Below, one piece after another: positions 42,554-54,059 of a stretch of DNA of 64,000 bases. The stretch's first letter is position 1; the number at the start of each line of letters is the position of its first letter. Source of the stretch: Pseudidiomarina planktonica. Lineage in GTDB: Bacteria > Pseudomonadota > Gammaproteobacteria > Enterobacterales > Alteromonadaceae. The position numbers were made by a program, and so were the translations under genes. The notes beneath the pieces were generated by a model, which made no database searches, had not been told where the DNA came from, and was given only the letters and a program-made list of their open reading frames with translations. The DNA is taken from contig NZ_FXWH01000001.1 in NCBI RefSeq assembly GCF_900177775.1, positions 682,001 to 746,000 of the forward strand, read 5' to 3'.

Positions 42554-43236
42554 AAGCTAACCAAATTCTCTTTCAGCATTAACTCGGCCAGTTTGAAATC
42601 CTCCGGCCAGTCAATATCAAAGCCCTCAAAGCGACTAATTGGATGTAGTTTTACCTTGTTACCAATGCGGTCGTCATAGCGCTGATAGTTGGCACTGGAG
42701 CTGATAAAGGCACAACTATTAACCTCATGCACGGGCTCAAGCGTTTGTGTACGTGGCCATTTATTTCGTTGCCGGTTGTAGTTAACTGGCTGTTCGTTAA
42801 ACCAAAAGAATCCCTGATGAGCGGTAGTCGTCATTAATGAATCATAACCATGCTGTAGCGCGTCTTTATAGGCTTCAATCATTGCCGTATAGCTATGGTT
42901 ATTGGCGAACGGCGAAGTTACATGCGTCCACAGAATATCGCCGTTAGGTACTAACCCGGCGGCGTGACCGACTAACGAATTCGTTTCTGTGGTGTTTTGA
43001 CTTAGCTCTGCCGCACGCTCATGAATCACTAACTTGGTATGCCCTAAGCTGTGGGCATAATCCAGAATAACGGCGTCGTCGGTGGATAGCACCACCTGGT
43101 CAATGGCCTGACAACCCAGCAGCTGAGCCAGCTTAATTTCAATCAGACCATGCTGCACATGGGCGAATGGCTTCCAGTTCTTATTTGGAATGCGCTGACT
43201 ACCTTGCCGGCAGGGTAAAAATGCAGTCATGCTCAT
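42550..43236 (-). CDS. Acylneuraminate cytidylyltransferase-family protein (NeuA-like)
   Basis: 228 residues. Nucleotide-binding start FLPCRQGSQRIPNKNWKPF, VVLSTDD, HVTSPFANNHSY and FEGFDIDWPEDFKLAE, the pattern of CMP-sialic-acid synthetases. Distinct from pseF in this window (52042-52731), so it probably activates a second sugar acid, or serves a nonulosonate-like acid made with the neighbouring aldolase and HAD proteins. Ribosome site GGAG. Overlaps both neighbours by ATGA-type junctions. Confidence 0.83.
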   Translation of the reverse strand: MSMTAFLPCRQGSQRIPNKNWKPFAHVQHGLIEIKLAQLLGCQAIDQVVLSTDDAVILDYAHSLGHTKLVIHERAAELSQNTTETNSLVGHAAGLVPNGDILWTHVTSPFANNHSYTAMIEAYKDALQHGYDSLMTTTAHQGFFWFNEQPVNYNRQRNKWPRTQTLEPVHEVNSCAFISSSANYQRYDDRIGNKVKLHPISRFEGFDIDWPEDFKLAELMLKENLVSL

Positions 43237-44843
43237 GCATTAGCTCCGTTAAAACCGTAAATACTAGCTTGCGGTATTTCGTAACGCGTTTGAGTGACGG
43301 CCAGCAACGGGCTTGCTGCCTTCGTTGCCTGATATTGCTGCAGCAACTGATTCATTTCAAGATTGCGCCGGTCGTCACCGGCATAGCCATCAAACCCGGC
43401 CATTAGAACTCGCTCGGCTTTGCCGGCGGCAAAAGCTGCAAGTGCGTAACCAATGACTAAGCTGGTGGGAACTTGACAACGCGTGCGCGAGAACTGGAAT
43501 GAGTCTGTGCTTACTTGCATGCCGAAGTTTAATAAACTCTGATTTTGCTCTAATCGCGTTCTTACCTGCTCCGGTAACATATTCAATGGCGTTATTAAGG
43601 GTTGTGGTAACTCAAGCAACTGTTCGAGGTCGGCGAGCAGCCGAATAGGGTGACAGGCAATGCGATAATCAATATCGTCTTGTCCGATAGCCGATTGCGT
43701 ATTCAAAGCCACCACCACGGGCTGTCTGGTGCGCACATAACTCTCAATAGCAACGCGATGTTCGTGCACGCCCGGGCCGGTGCCAAGTAACAGGATTTCG
43801 AGTCCGGCAAAAATGGTTTCGGGTGACCATTCAGTATATTCTTTTGCCTCCGTTGCTTGCGGTTGGCGGCTCAGTTGGCGCATATCGAATTTCTTACCTT
43901 GCTGGCCTTTTAGCTGTTCGAGCGCAGCAATAATGTCCTCTTCACTATAACGTGAGTCACTCATCATTTCCTGTACATAACTCGGGTGGATGCCGAGCTT
44001 ACCACTAAGATAATAAAAGGGATTAGTACCCCAACCACACTGATGTTTCAACGGGGCAAAGTAACTGTTGATTAGTTTTAGAAGAGGCACCATGTCGCCC
44101 GGTGCCGCACGACCGGTTTCCATTAGCAGTTCTTCGGTTTTCGCGTTACCCGGGCCACGGCCCATGCCGGTGACTGTACAATCCAGCCAACGGGTGCCGG
44201 CAGCCATAGCCGTAAGCGAGTTTTGCAGTGCTAAGCCAATATTGTCATGAGTATGTATGCCAATGTCGCCTTGCCAGCCCTGGCGCAGCGCCTGAATAAC
44301 AGCCTGCACCTGCGTGGCATTCATGCTACCCAGGCTGTCAGCAAAGTAGAGTACATCAACTGGAGCTGAGCTAATTTGTTTGGCATAAGAACCAATATGG
44401 TCCGAGCTAAGCTCCGATATTTGCATCATGTTCAGTCCAACTTGATAGCCTTGCTCTTTCAGCCAGTAAACAGCGGGCAGTGTGGCTTCAATCTCATGAC
44501 TATGGCAAGCCAGCCGAACGATATCAACGGGTGACTGAGCGGCTGAATTAGGGAATAGCTGTTGCAATGTTTGTGGCAAATTTTCCGAGTTGACGAACTC
44601 TGCCGCATTCACCATTACCGCAACTTGTAAACCGGAAGCAATATCCAGTTTGCCTAAGTAAGCATCGGACGTAAAAGCGTTGGGGCCTTTGAAACCATGG
44701 TTTTTTAATGAACGTAATCCTAGTTCAACGACATCGACTTGAGCTGCCGCCATGGCGCGCAGATAGCGGTTGACCACATCATGGCCAAAGTTCCACTGAT
44801 TATAGTAGCCGCCATCTCTGAGGGTGCAGTCAAGAATAAACAT
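43233..44843 (-). CDS. HMGL-like aldolase domain fused to a C-terminal domain of unknown function
   Basis: About 536 residues from the ATG at 44843 (ribosome site GGCGGA); a TTG start six codons earlier is less likely. Residues 1-~310 are an HMG-CoA lyase/DmpG-like TIM barrel: FILDCTLRDGGYYNQWNFGH, VVELGLRSLKN, FADSLGSM and HTHDNIGLALQNS with metal-binding His residues. Residues ~340-536 form a second domain (GLEILLLGTGPGVHEHRVAI, ALNTQSAIG, VLMAGFDGYAGDD) that resembles the GNGPS-type fold of DUF115/MptE-like and sialyltransferase-42 proteins. Aldolase genes of this type occur in O-antigen loci, but the reaction is not known to me. Confidence 0.75.
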   Translation of the reverse strand: MFILDCTLRDGGYYNQWNFGHDVVNRYLRAMAAAQVDVVELGLRSLKNHGFKGPNAFTSDAYLGKLDIASGLQVAVMVNAAEFVNSENLPQTLQQLFPNSAAQSPVDIVRLACHSHEIEATLPAVYWLKEQGYQVGLNMMQISELSSDHIGSYAKQISSAPVDVLYFADSLGSMNATQVQAVIQALRQGWQGDIGIHTHDNIGLALQNSLTAMAAGTRWLDCTVTGMGRGPGNAKTEELLMETGRAAPGDMVPLLKLINSYFAPLKHQCGWGTNPFYYLSGKLGIHPSYVQEMMSDSRYSEEDIIAALEQLKGQQGKKFDMRQLSRQPQATEAKEYTEWSPETIFAGLEILLLGTGPGVHEHRVAIESYVRTRQPVVVALNTQSAIGQDDIDYRIACHPIRLLADLEQLLELPQPLITPLNMLPEQVRTRLEQNQSLLNFGMQVSTDSFQFSRTRCQVPTSLVIGYALAAFAAGKAERVLMAGFDGYAGDDRRNLEMNQLLQQYQATKAASPLLAVTQTRYEIPQASIYGFNGANA

Positions 44844-44857
44844 GGTGATTTCCGCCT

Positions 44858-45727
44858 TCAAGCTCTTGGGTAAACATCAATAAGGGAAAAGGATGACTTA
44901 TTGCGAATCTTTATGTTGCGCTTTTTTGCGATTGAATAAATTGATTTGTGTGCATAAAAGGTATCAGCCGTTCGCGACATCATTTCATGCATGCTAAATG
45001 GCTGTGTTCGCTGTGGGTTTTTACGTAACGGAACTAATTCCGTTTCGCCGTAATAATGAGTGTAAGACATTAAAAGTTCGTTGCTCTGTTGATTCAGTTG
45101 GATATCCATATGGAAGCTAAGATCAGCGCCATAAATGTCAATTTCAGAATACCCTGTTAACACAGCAATGAAGGTTGCGTAAATAAGCACATTGCAAACT
45201 GGCGGAATTAAATCGCTGGTTTCATACAATTCAGTAGTGATTGATGTGGGTATTTTTAAAGGTATCCGAGTTACTGGGCAGCCGCCAAAAAAAACCAGTT
45301 TTATATTAGGATTCGAGACCATATTACGCACAAAAGTCTGATCTGCGGTACTTGGAGCGTATAAAGTCATAGACCAGTCAACTTGAGTGAGGCTGGCATA
45401 GAATTTCTCACGTTTTTGCTTTAACTCTTCAGCGGCATCTGGAGCCCAGAAATACGAATCAATAACGACATGTTTTGTTGGCTTTAAACTAGCAAACAAT
45501 GGATCTTCGGAAAAGTGGTTAACGGTAACGAAATCTGAACTATGAGCCCGTTCGGTCAATGTATTTAGATCATTTTTGAGAGATGGACCATTGCCTATGA
45601 CCAAACAGCTTTGATGGTGCTTGGGATGTGAATAACTCTTTAGGTCAATGCCCCCAAGCTTTCGACTTGAGGCAATCGGGCCGCGTGACAGAAGCCAATA
45701 TGCAATTTTAAAAGCGATCTGTGTCAT
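44858..45727 (-). CDS. DUF115/GT42 sialyltransferase-like protein
   Basis: About 289 residues from the ATG at 45727; a GTG six codons earlier lacks a ribosome site. Key features: CLVIGNGPSLKNDLN near the start, then DFVTVNHFSEDPLF, VFFGGCPVTR, and AVLTGYSEIDIYGADLSFH, the last being the GYxxIxxxGxDxxF pattern shared by GT42 sialyltransferases and MptE-like proteins. It may transfer a CMP-activated nonulosonic acid. Composition is more AT-rich than its neighbours. A 156-base gap separates it from licD, so it may have its own promoter, though none is obvious. Confidence 0.7.
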   Translation of the reverse strand: MTQIAFKIAYWLLSRGPIASSRKLGGIDLKSYSHPKHHQSCLVIGNGPSLKNDLNTLTERAHSSDFVTVNHFSEDPLFASLKPTKHVVIDSYFWAPDAAEELKQKREKFYASLTQVDWSMTLYAPSTADQTFVRNMVSNPNIKLVFFGGCPVTRIPLKIPTSITTELYETSDLIPPVCNVLIYATFIAVLTGYSEIDIYGADLSFHMDIQLNQQSNELLMSYTHYYGETELVPLRKNPQRTQPFSMHEMMSRTADTFYAHKSIYSIAKKRNIKIRNKSSFSLIDVYPRA

Positions 45728-45883
45728 ACCTTTCGTCCAACTCACTTTATTAATTTAAGCCTAAAACGTTTCGGGTGCGCGGCAGGTTATTTCCTGACGT
45801 AAGTAACTATCGAGCGGCCGGTGACCCTTTGCTTGTGACTGCATACGACAATGACAATGTTTATGTCTTCAGCCTCATATGTA

Positions 45884-46804
45884 TTAGTCATCAGTGGCTT
45901 GTTGCGTGGTATTTAATTGAAACTGCGCTTGCTGGAAGTCCTCAAATGACGACTCACCGATATGGTTGTAATCAGTTAGCTTCATGTCTTTCTTCTCGGT
46001 TCGCCAGTCGCCGTACACAAATTCAAGATAGCTTTCGCGCTGGGTAGGAACCGGAATGTCGGTGCTGCCCCAGCGGAAAGTTTTAATAGTTTCAAAGTAC
46101 TGAGCGGGTGCGTACCACATGCCTAAACTAGGCATATGGTAAGAAGTGCCGTCGCGGGTTTCGCGGGCGCTGAACGAGGTAGTAAAAGGGCGCAGCTCAC
46201 TTTGTTCGGTATGCCACTTCAGTAACACGCTGATGGCGCTGCCGGTTTTGTCACGCAGCACTTCAATGTACCAGCCCGGCGGAACATTCAATTGCTCCAG
46301 TGCCGTTGGTAGCCAGTTTGTTAGTTGCTCTGCTGCTTCTGCAGGCACTGCGAAATCCACGTCGTCGTCCCAGGGAATAATGTCGCCGTCGCGAACAATG
46401 CCAAGCAAGGTGCCAAAATCTATAGTCACCGGAATATTATCGCGCAGTGCTAACGCGCCAATGCCACGCACTAACTGGCGTGCCAGTTCATGGGTGGGTT
46501 CATGCCGAAATGGCTCCAGCTTCTTTAATTGCTGCTTTAACGGCACTACCACTTTGTCAGGTGCGACGCCAAGGTCTTCAATTAGTTGCTTGCGAACGTC
46601 CTGCAACCACTGGGTGGTAATGACGATTTCATCGAATTCCAGTGCTATGGCATCACCTGGTGCCATAACTGGTATTCCGGCATAGTCGGTGCCGTATTTA
46701 CGTGCGTCATTGTCCATAAAGGCAATGAAATCGCGTTTGCTCTGTTCATTTTCAATAAACAGCTGGGCACCGGCGCCGGCACCGAATAACAATGTTTTAA
46801 TCAT
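45884..46804 (-). CDS. LicD-family phosphotransferase with N-terminal Rossmann-like domain
   Basis: 306 residues. Residues 1-~95 have a nucleotide-binding pattern ([43 protein letters not shown]) like the PglD N-terminus. Residues ~110-290 are Lic[21 protein letters not shown] with the DDDVDF metal site. LicD enzymes attach phosphocholine from CDP-choline to glycans. No choline genes are seen here, while this locus can make CMP/CDP-linked phosphonate and phosphoramidate, so those are candidate donors (inference). Overlaps the aminotransferase gene upstream by ATGA. Confidence 0.82.
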   Translation of the reverse strand: MIKTLLFGAGAGAQLFIENEQSKRDFIAFMDNDARKYGTDYAGIPVMAPGDAIALEFDEIVITTQWLQDVRKQLIEDLGVAPDKVVVPLKQQLKKLEPFRHEPTHELARQLVRGIGALALRDNIPVTIDFGTLLGIVRDGDIIPWDDDVDFAVPAEAAEQLTNWLPTALEQLNVPPGWYIEVLRDKTGSAISVLLKWHTEQSELRPFTTSFSARETRDGTSYHMPSLGMWYAPAQYFETIKTFRWGSTDIPVPTQRESYLEFVYGDWRTEKKDMKLTDYNHIGESSFEDFQQAQFQLNTTQQATDD

Positions 46805-47922
46805 AAGACTTCCTCAGCTGATGGTTTAAACGCATTGCAGGCGTTTATCACCACTTGTACCTCGGCATCTGAGAGTAACGGGTTCAATGGCAGGCTTAGC
46901 ACTTCATGTTGCAATTGCTCTGCAACAGGCAGCGACAGGTGGCGCAAAGCGCTGTAAGCCTGCTGCTGATGCGGTGCCAATGGGTAGTGAATATGAGTTT
47001 CTATGCCGTATTGCTGCAGCCATGCCTGTAGCTCCTGACGGCGCTGGGTGCGCACCACAAACAGGTGCCACACATGAGCTAGCTGGTCGCCCTGCTGAGG
47101 CAATTGCAACAGAGGATTGGTAATGCCGCTAAGATACTGGGTGGCAATGTCACGGCGGCGCTCAGTGTCTGCAGTTAGATAGGGCAGCTTCACGCGTAGC
47201 AGAGCTGCCTGCATGGGGTCCAGGCGGCTGTTCACGCCCTGATAGGTGTTGTGGTACTTCTCTGTAGAGCCGTAGTTACCCAGACTGCGAATAACCTGGG
47301 CCAGCTCATTATCGGATGTAGTGACTGCACCGGCGTCACCAAGCGCACCCAGATTCTTACCCGGATAAAAACTAAAGCCCGCGGCATCACCGAAACTTCC
47401 GGCTAGTTGTCCGTTTAAACTGGCACCATGCGCCTGAGCGGCGTCTTCCAGCACCAGCAAGTTGTGCTGGCGCGCTAATTTCATCAGCGCCGGCATATCC
47501 ACCAACTGACCATATAAATGTACCGGCATAATCACGCGGGTATGTTGGGTAATAGCCTCTTCAACTTGGGCTACTTCTAATAAATGCGTGTCAGGGTTTG
47601 GCTCTACCAACACCGGCGTTAAACCGGCGGCTGTTACTGCCAGTACGGTGGCAATAAAGGTATTGCTGGGTACCAGCACTTCGGCACCCGGTTTAATCTG
47701 GCCGAGTTCCAGCCAGGCGCGTAAGGTCAGTGTCAGCGCATCCAGCCCGTTAGCTACGCCAATGCAGTGCGCGCTGCCACAGTAATCGGCAAATTCGCGT
47801 TCAAACGCGGTTACTTCGGGGCCACCTATGTAGAAACCAGATTGCACCACTCGGCTACAGGCCTGCTCCAGCTCAGTCTGGTGGCGGGCATTTAGCTGTC
47901 GTAAATCCAGAAACTTAATCAT
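46801..47922 (-). CDS. DegT/DnrJ/EryC1 aminotransferase (FdtB/QdtB type)
   Basis: 373 residues, PLP-dependent sugar aminotransferase. Start [29 protein letters not shown]-like [30 protein letters not shown], and the PLP lysine in [15 protein letters not shown]. With the ketoisomerase, rfbA, rfbB and the acyltransferase upstream it should make a dTDP-3-amino-3,6-dideoxyhexose. Whether the product is the galacto (Fuc3N) or gluco (Qui3N) isomer depends on the ketoisomerase and cannot be told by eye. Confidence 0.9.
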   Translation of the reverse strand: MIKFLDLRQLNARHQTELEQACSRVVQSGFYIGGPEVTAFEREFADYCGSAHCIGVANGLDALTLTLRAWLELGQIKPGAEVLVPSNTFIATVLAVTAAGLTPVLVEPNPDTHLLEVAQVEEAITQHTRVIMPVHLYGQLVDMPALMKLARQHNLLVLEDAAQAHGASLNGQLAGSFGDAAGFSFYPGKNLGALGDAGAVTTSDNELAQVIRSLGNYGSTEKYHNTYQGVNSRLDPMQAALLRVKLPYLTADTERRRDIATQYLSGITNPLLQLPQQGDQLAHVWHLFVVRTQRRQELQAWLQQYGIETHIHYPLAPHQQQAYSALRHLSLPVAEQLQHEVLSLPLNPLLSDAEVQVVINACNAFKPSAEEVL

Positions 47923-47924
47923 AG

Positions 47925-48329
47925 TTATCCTGCTGTTTTTGCCAGCGCCAGAAATTCGTCGTAGTCGCGAATGTAATCGCTTTCGTCGTAGTGCTCGCTG
48001 GCCAGAACCATCAGCACGCAGTCTTCGGTAAAATCAGTCATTTCACGCCAAATCATGTTGCCAATTAACAAGCCCTGATTGGGTTTATCCAACCGCACCG
48101 ATTCACGCACGCTACCGTTGTCGAGAATAAAAGTGCAGGCACCTTTCACACAAATAGCTGCCTGTTGTAGGTTTTTATGGCTATGAAAGCCGCGCGGATG
48201 CGAGGTTAAATTGGTCATGTAGTACACCCGCTTAAATTCAAACGGCACCGTTTTACCCGATTCAATGGCAATTAAGTCGCCGCGGCCGTCACTGCGGATA
48301 TCGAAACTTAAGGTTTCAATCAAGCTCAT
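47925..48329 (-). CDS. dTDP-4-oxo-6-deoxyhexose 3,4-ketoisomerase (FdtA/QdtA-like cupin)
   Basis: 134 residues. Cupin fold with the family motifs [20 protein letters not shown], the active-site histidine pair [19 protein letters not shown] and MIWREMTDF. It moves the keto group from C4 to C3 of dTDP-4-keto-6-deoxyglucose. It overlaps rfbA by ATGA, two bases from the aminotransferase. Confidence 0.9.
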   Translation of the reverse strand: MSLIETLSFDIRSDGRGDLIAIESGKTVPFEFKRVYYMTNLTSHPRGFHSHKNLQQAAICVKGACTFILDNGSVRESVRLDKPNQGLLIGNMIWREMTDFTEDCVLMVLASEHYDESDYIRDYDEFLALAKTAG

Positions 48330-49225
48330 TGTGGCGGCCTAGAGCCTGTGCGTGCCGCAGCTTTTAGTATGGACATCAAATATTCCCCATAATTACTCTT
48401 ATGTAGCTGCTTCGCCGTGGCTTCCAACGACTCGCGGCTAATCCAGCCCTGGCCGAAGGCTATTTCTTCTAAACACGCGACTTTGTAACCCTGACGTTTT
48501 TCGAGCGTTTCAACAAACTGTGCAGCTTCAAGTAAGCTTGAAAAAGTACCTGTGTCCAGCCATGCAAAACCCCGGCCAAGAATTTCGGCTTTTAGGGTGT
48601 TGTCGTCCAGATACATCTGATTAATAGAGGTTATTTCCAGTTCGCCGCGATTGGACTTCTGTACGTTTTTGGCAAATTCAATCACGCGATTGTCGTAAAA
48701 ATATAAACCTGTGGCGGCTATATTGGATTTTGGCTCAGCAGGCTTTTCCTCAATCGACAGCACCTGACTAGTATTGTAGTCCAGCTCGATAACGCCAAAG
48801 CGCTCAGGGTCTTTCACCTGATAACCAAAAATAGTGGCGCCGTTTAAATTGCTGGCGGCTTCGCGCAGCTTGGGCGTAAAGCCCTGACCGTAGAATATGT
48901 TGTCGCCCAGGACCAGACACACGTTGTCGTTGCCAATAAAGTCCTCGCCAATAATAAATGCCTGCGCCAAACCTTCCGGCTCCGGCTGAATGGCGTAAGA
49001 CAACCGTAAGCCAAACTGTGAGCCGTCACCCAGCAAACGTTCAAAGCTGCTGGCATCGTTTGGGGTGGTAATAATAAGCACATCGCGAATGCCCGCCAGC
49101 ATCAGTACCGACAACGGATAGTAAATCATGGGCTTGTCGTATACCGGTAACAGCTGTTTGGAAACGCCCTGAGTAATAGGGTACAACCGGGTGCCGGAGC
49201 CGCCGGCTAATATTATGCCTTTCAT
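48326..49225 (-). CDS. rfbA: Glucose-1-phosphate thymidylyltransferase RfbA
   Basis: 299 residues, the standard length. [70 protein letters not shown]. It makes dTDP-glucose from dTTP and glucose-1-phosphate, the first step for the dTDP sugar of this operon. Overlaps rfbB by 4 bases. Confidence 0.96.
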   Translation of the reverse strand: MKGIILAGGSGTRLYPITQGVSKQLLPVYDKPMIYYPLSVLMLAGIRDVLIITTPNDASSFERLLGDGSQFGLRLSYAIQPEPEGLAQAFIIGEDFIGNDNVCLVLGDNIFYGQGFTPKLREAASNLNGATIFGYQVKDPERFGVIELDYNTSQVLSIEEKPAEPKSNIAATGLYFYDNRVIEFAKNVQKSNRGELEITSINQMYLDDNTLKAEILGRGFAWLDTGTFSSLLEAAQFVETLEKRQGYKVACLEEIAFGQGWISRESLEATAKQLHKSNYGEYLMSILKAAARTGSRPPQ

Positions 49226-50283
49226 AAGGTACCTTTTAGCCCTTGTCGCTGGGTGGTCTGGTTATCGGTTGCCACGGCACCACACCAGTCTGGGTGGTTC
49301 AAAAACCACTGAATGGTATTGGCAATGCCGTCACTAAATTTGGTATCTGGTTGCCAGCCTAACTGGCGGGTTATTTTTTCGCAGTTAATCGCGTAGCGGC
49401 GGTCGTGGCCCGGACGGTCCGTGACGAACTCAATTTGCTCGGCATAGGACCCGTGCTGGTGCGGGCGCAGTTTATCCAGCTCAGCGCAAATGGTGCGCAC
49501 CACGTTAAGGTTACTCAGTTCGCTGTTGCCGCCAATGCAGTAGGTTTCGCCAACCTTACCTTGTTCGGCTACTTGAATCAGCGCTTTGGCGTGATCTTCT
49601 ACGTACAGCCAGTCGCGAATTTGCTGACCGTCGCCGTACACTGGCAATGCTTCACCTGCTAATGCTTTTAAAATCATCAGTGGCACTAGTTTTTCCGGAA
49701 ACTGGTAGGGGCCGTAATTATTGGAGCAATTGGTAATCAGTACTGGCAGTTTGTAAGTGCGTTCCCAGGCCCGCACTAAATGATCCGAGCTGGCTTTGCT
49801 GGCCGAGTAGGGCGAACTGGGTTGATAGGGCGTTTGCTCGGTAAAGGCAGGCTCCTGCGGTTCTAAATCACCAAATACTTCATCGGTGGAAATGTGCTGA
49901 AAACGAAAGGCCTGCTGGCGTTTCGGATCTAACTTCTGCCAATAGGCAAGCGCCTGCTCCAGCAGCACAAAGGTACCCACAATATTGCTTTGAATAAAAT
50001 CCGCAGGGCCATCAATAGAACGGTCTACATGGGTTTCGGCTGCCAGATGCAAAATAATATCAGGCTGCTCTTCAGTCAGTAACTTGGCCACCAACGCGGC
50101 GTCGCAGATATCGCCTTGCTGAAAACGACAGCGGCTGTCGTTAAGCACGGGTTCAAGCGCCAGTTTGTTGCCTGCGTAAGTCAGTTTGTCCAGCACCAGC
50201 ACGCTGTGCTGAGTGTGCTGAATTAAATAGCGCACCACGGCTGAACCAATAAAACCGGCACCGCCGGTAACTAAAAACTTCAT
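49222..50283 (-). CDS. rfbB: dTDP-glucose 4,6-dehydratase RfbB
   Basis: 353 residues, extended [50 protein letters not shown], and [15 protein letters not shown] with the catalytic Tyr and Lys. It makes dTDP-4-keto-6-deoxyglucose. Overlaps the acyltransferase and rfbA genes by 4 bases each. Confidence 0.96.
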   Translation of the reverse strand: MKFLVTGGAGFIGSAVVRYLIQHTQHSVLVLDKLTYAGNKLALEPVLNDSRCRFQQGDICDAALVAKLLTEEQPDIILHLAAETHVDRSIDGPADFIQSNIVGTFVLLEQALAYWQKLDPKRQQAFRFQHISTDEVFGDLEPQEPAFTEQTPYQPSSPYSASKASSDHLVRAWERTYKLPVLITNCSNNYGPYQFPEKLVPLMILKALAGEALPVYGDGQQIRDWLYVEDHAKALIQVAEQGKVGETYCIGGNSELSNLNVVRTICAELDKLRPHQHGSYAEQIEFVTDRPGHDRRYAINCEKITRQLGWQPDTKFSDGIANTIQWFLNHPDWCGAVATDNQTTQRQGLKGTL

Positions 50284-50756
50284 GCGGAGTCACCTTCATT
50301 GCGTGCCTGCACTACCCGGGCTGGATTACCAACCACTACTACGTTTGCTGGTACGTCGCGGGTAACCACTGCACCGGCGCCCACCATAGCACCAGCACCA
50401 ATACGTATACCGGGTAAAATGGTGGCATTGGCACCAATACTGGCACCGGTTTCCACCACTATGCCCTGAAACTGATCAGGATATTGTTTTGAGCGCGGGT
50501 ATTTGTCATTGGTGAAGGTGGCATTAGGACCAATAAATACGTTATTACCAATTCTGGTGCCGTCCCACAGGAATACGCCAGATTTTACCGTTACCTGATT
50601 GCCAATAACCACGTCGCTCTCAATAAAGGTATGCGCGCAGATATTGCAGTCGCTGCCAATTTGCGCGCCGGCCAGCACCACGGCAAATTGCCAAATGCGC
50701 GTGTCAGCGCCAATAGTGTCGCTTTGTACGTCGGCAAGTTTATGAATAAACGCCAT
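50280..50756 (-). CDS. Left-handed beta-helix sugar N-acyltransferase (FdtC/QdtC-like)
   Basis: 158 residues of hexapeptide repeats ([LIV]-G-x4 pattern: [56 protein letters not shown]). The ending [11 protein letters not shown] and FTNDKYPR are typical of QdtC-type N-acetyltransferases, with the FTND loop near the active site. It would acylate the 3-amino group made by the DegT aminotransferase. First gene of the minus-strand sugar operon. Confidence 0.87.
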   Translation of the reverse strand: MAFIHKLADVQSDTIGADTRIWQFAVVLAGAQIGSDCNICAHTFIESDVVIGNQVTVKSGVFLWDGTRIGNNVFIGPNATFTNDKYPRSKQYPDQFQGIVVETGASIGANATILPGIRIGAGAMVGAGAVVTRDVPANVVVVGNPARVVQARNEGDSA

Positions 50757-50817
50757 ATAAGTTCCTGAGCTGATTCATCATTATGTTAAACATTCTATCG
50801 GTTTTGCGGCGTAAAAC

Positions 50818-50844
50818 TGAAGTTTGATGTTTGCTTACCGATAT
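50818..50844 (+). promoter_or_regulatory. Possible sigma-28 promoter of pseC-pseF
   Basis: TGAAGTTT, 11 nt, ACCGATAT: 7 of 8 and 6 of 8 matches with the right spacer, 52 bases before pseC. Confidence 0.5.
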
Positions 50845-50896
50845 CAATGTAGTGTAATACCAAGCATAACCATTTATCGGGTAACCAGATACCTCC

Positions 50897-52041
50897 ATGA
50901 TTCCATATGGCAAACAAGATATAAATCAAGCAGATATTGATGCAGTTACGGCGGTGCTGAAGTCTGACTTTTTAACGCAGGGGCCGCAGGTTCCGGCGTT
51001 TGAGAAAGCCGTTGCAGCACACACTAATGCTGCGTATGCGGTAGCGGTGAACAGCGCCACGTCAGCGCTGCATATTGGTTGCCTGGCGCTGGGGCTGAAG
51101 AGCGGCGATAGCTTGTGGACCACACCCAACAGCTTCGTGGCCTCGGCCAATTGTGGGCTCTACTGTGGGGCTAAGGTGGATTTTGTTGATATTGACCCGG
51201 CTACCTACAACCTGTGCCCTGAGCAGTTAAAAGCTAAATTGGCGACGGCGAAGCAGCCGCCTAAGGTATTAGTGGTGGTGCACTTTGGTGGTGAGCCCTG
51301 TGATATGGAAGCTATTGCGGCGCTGGCTAAGCAGTATAAATTTCAGGTTATTGAAGACGCTTCGCATGCGATTGGTGGGCGCTATCAGGACCAGCCCATA
51401 GGTAATTGTCAGTATTCAGCGCTCACGGTATTCAGCTTTCACCCGGTGAAAATAGTGACTACTGCTGAAGGTGGGGTTATTACCACGCGTAGTAAAGAAG
51501 TAGCCGAGCGTTTGGGTGAGTTGCGCAGCCATGGTATTACCCGCAATCCCGAGCGCATGACCAAGGCACCCGACGGGCCCTGGTACTATCAGCAAATTGA
51601 GTTGGGGCTGAACTATCGTATGACCGAGCTACAGGCGGCATTGGGCTGCTCGCAGCTGCAGCGGTTAGATGAATTTGTGGCGCGCCGGCAGCAACTGGCC
51701 GATCAGTATGATGAGCTGCTGGCCGGGCTGCCGGTTCGCAGTCAGCAGCGCAATGGCAACAATTACTCGGCGTTGCATTTGTATGTGGTTGAGGTGCCTG
51801 CGACCAGCCGCCGGGCGGTATTTGAGTCACTGCGGGAGCAGGGCATTGGGGTGAATGTGCATTATATTCCAATTCATACGCAGCCTTACTATCAGGGAGT
51901 TGGCTTTCGCGAGGGTGATTTCCCGGCGGCAGAACACTATTACAGCGGTGCTATTAGTTTACCGCTGTACGCTACGCTGACTGATGCCGAACAACAAGAA
52001 GTAGTAGCAGCGCTGCGGCACGCGTTAACGGAGCACGCATC

Positions 52042-52045
<4 letters not shown>
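50897..52045 (+). CDS. pseC: UDP-4-amino-4,6-dideoxy-N-acetyl-L-altrosamine transaminase PseC
   Basis: 382 residues. IPYGKQDINQADIDAVTAVL, SDFLTQGPQVPAFEKAV, NSATSALHIG, EDASHAIGG and the PLP lysine in FSFHPVKIVTTAEGG, which is the PseC signature. Second step of CMP-pseudaminic acid synthesis, on the PseB product. Overlaps pseF by ATGA; divergent from the dTDP-sugar operon. Confidence 0.94.
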
Positions 52046-53745
<1,700 letters not shown>

Positions 53746-53949
53746 TTAAGGTACCTATGTAAGGTATTTATTTCAGTAACTGCAGAATCGTTCATAGCAA
53801 CACTATAGCGCGAACCACTGCTTGATTTATAACGAAACTTCAGCCACTTAACCAGTAATAATTTGTTTTCTCAAGCTCACCGAATACGGCGAAAGCGGAA
53901 ATAAGTTGCCGTTTTCGGCAGAAATGTTAAAAAAATACTAAAAAAGTAC

Positions 53950-53976
53950 TAAAGTGCGGCAAAAAATTGCCGATAT
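53950..53976 (+). promoter_or_regulatory. Sigma-28 promoter of the third flagellin
   Basis: TAAAGTGC, 11 nt, GCCGATAT. The 332-base gap between pseB and the flagellin (53728-54059) otherwise holds AT-rich sequence and the leader hairpin at 54021-54043; I see no gene in it. Confidence 0.88.
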
Positions 53977-54020
53977 CCGAAATGGGCGAGGATCTTATTG
54001 TAGATTCCGTGACCATATTT

Positions 54021-54043
54021 CATAAAAGCACAGTGCTTTTATG
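54021..54043 (+). promoter_or_regulatory. Perfect palindrome in the leader of the third flagellin
   Basis: CATAAAAGCAC, one A, GTGCTTTTATG: an 11-bp inverted repeat ending 5 bases before the GGAGG ribosome site, inside the transcript from the sigma-28 promoter. Confidence 0.75.
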
Positions 54044-54059
54044 TAACGGAGGATGTGCC

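Noticed and set aside
53967-54059. A 31-residue N-terminal extension of the third flagellin
   Set aside because: The extension covers the sigma-28 -10 box and the leader hairpin; a strong ribosome site precedes the inner ATG, which aligns with the other flagellins.
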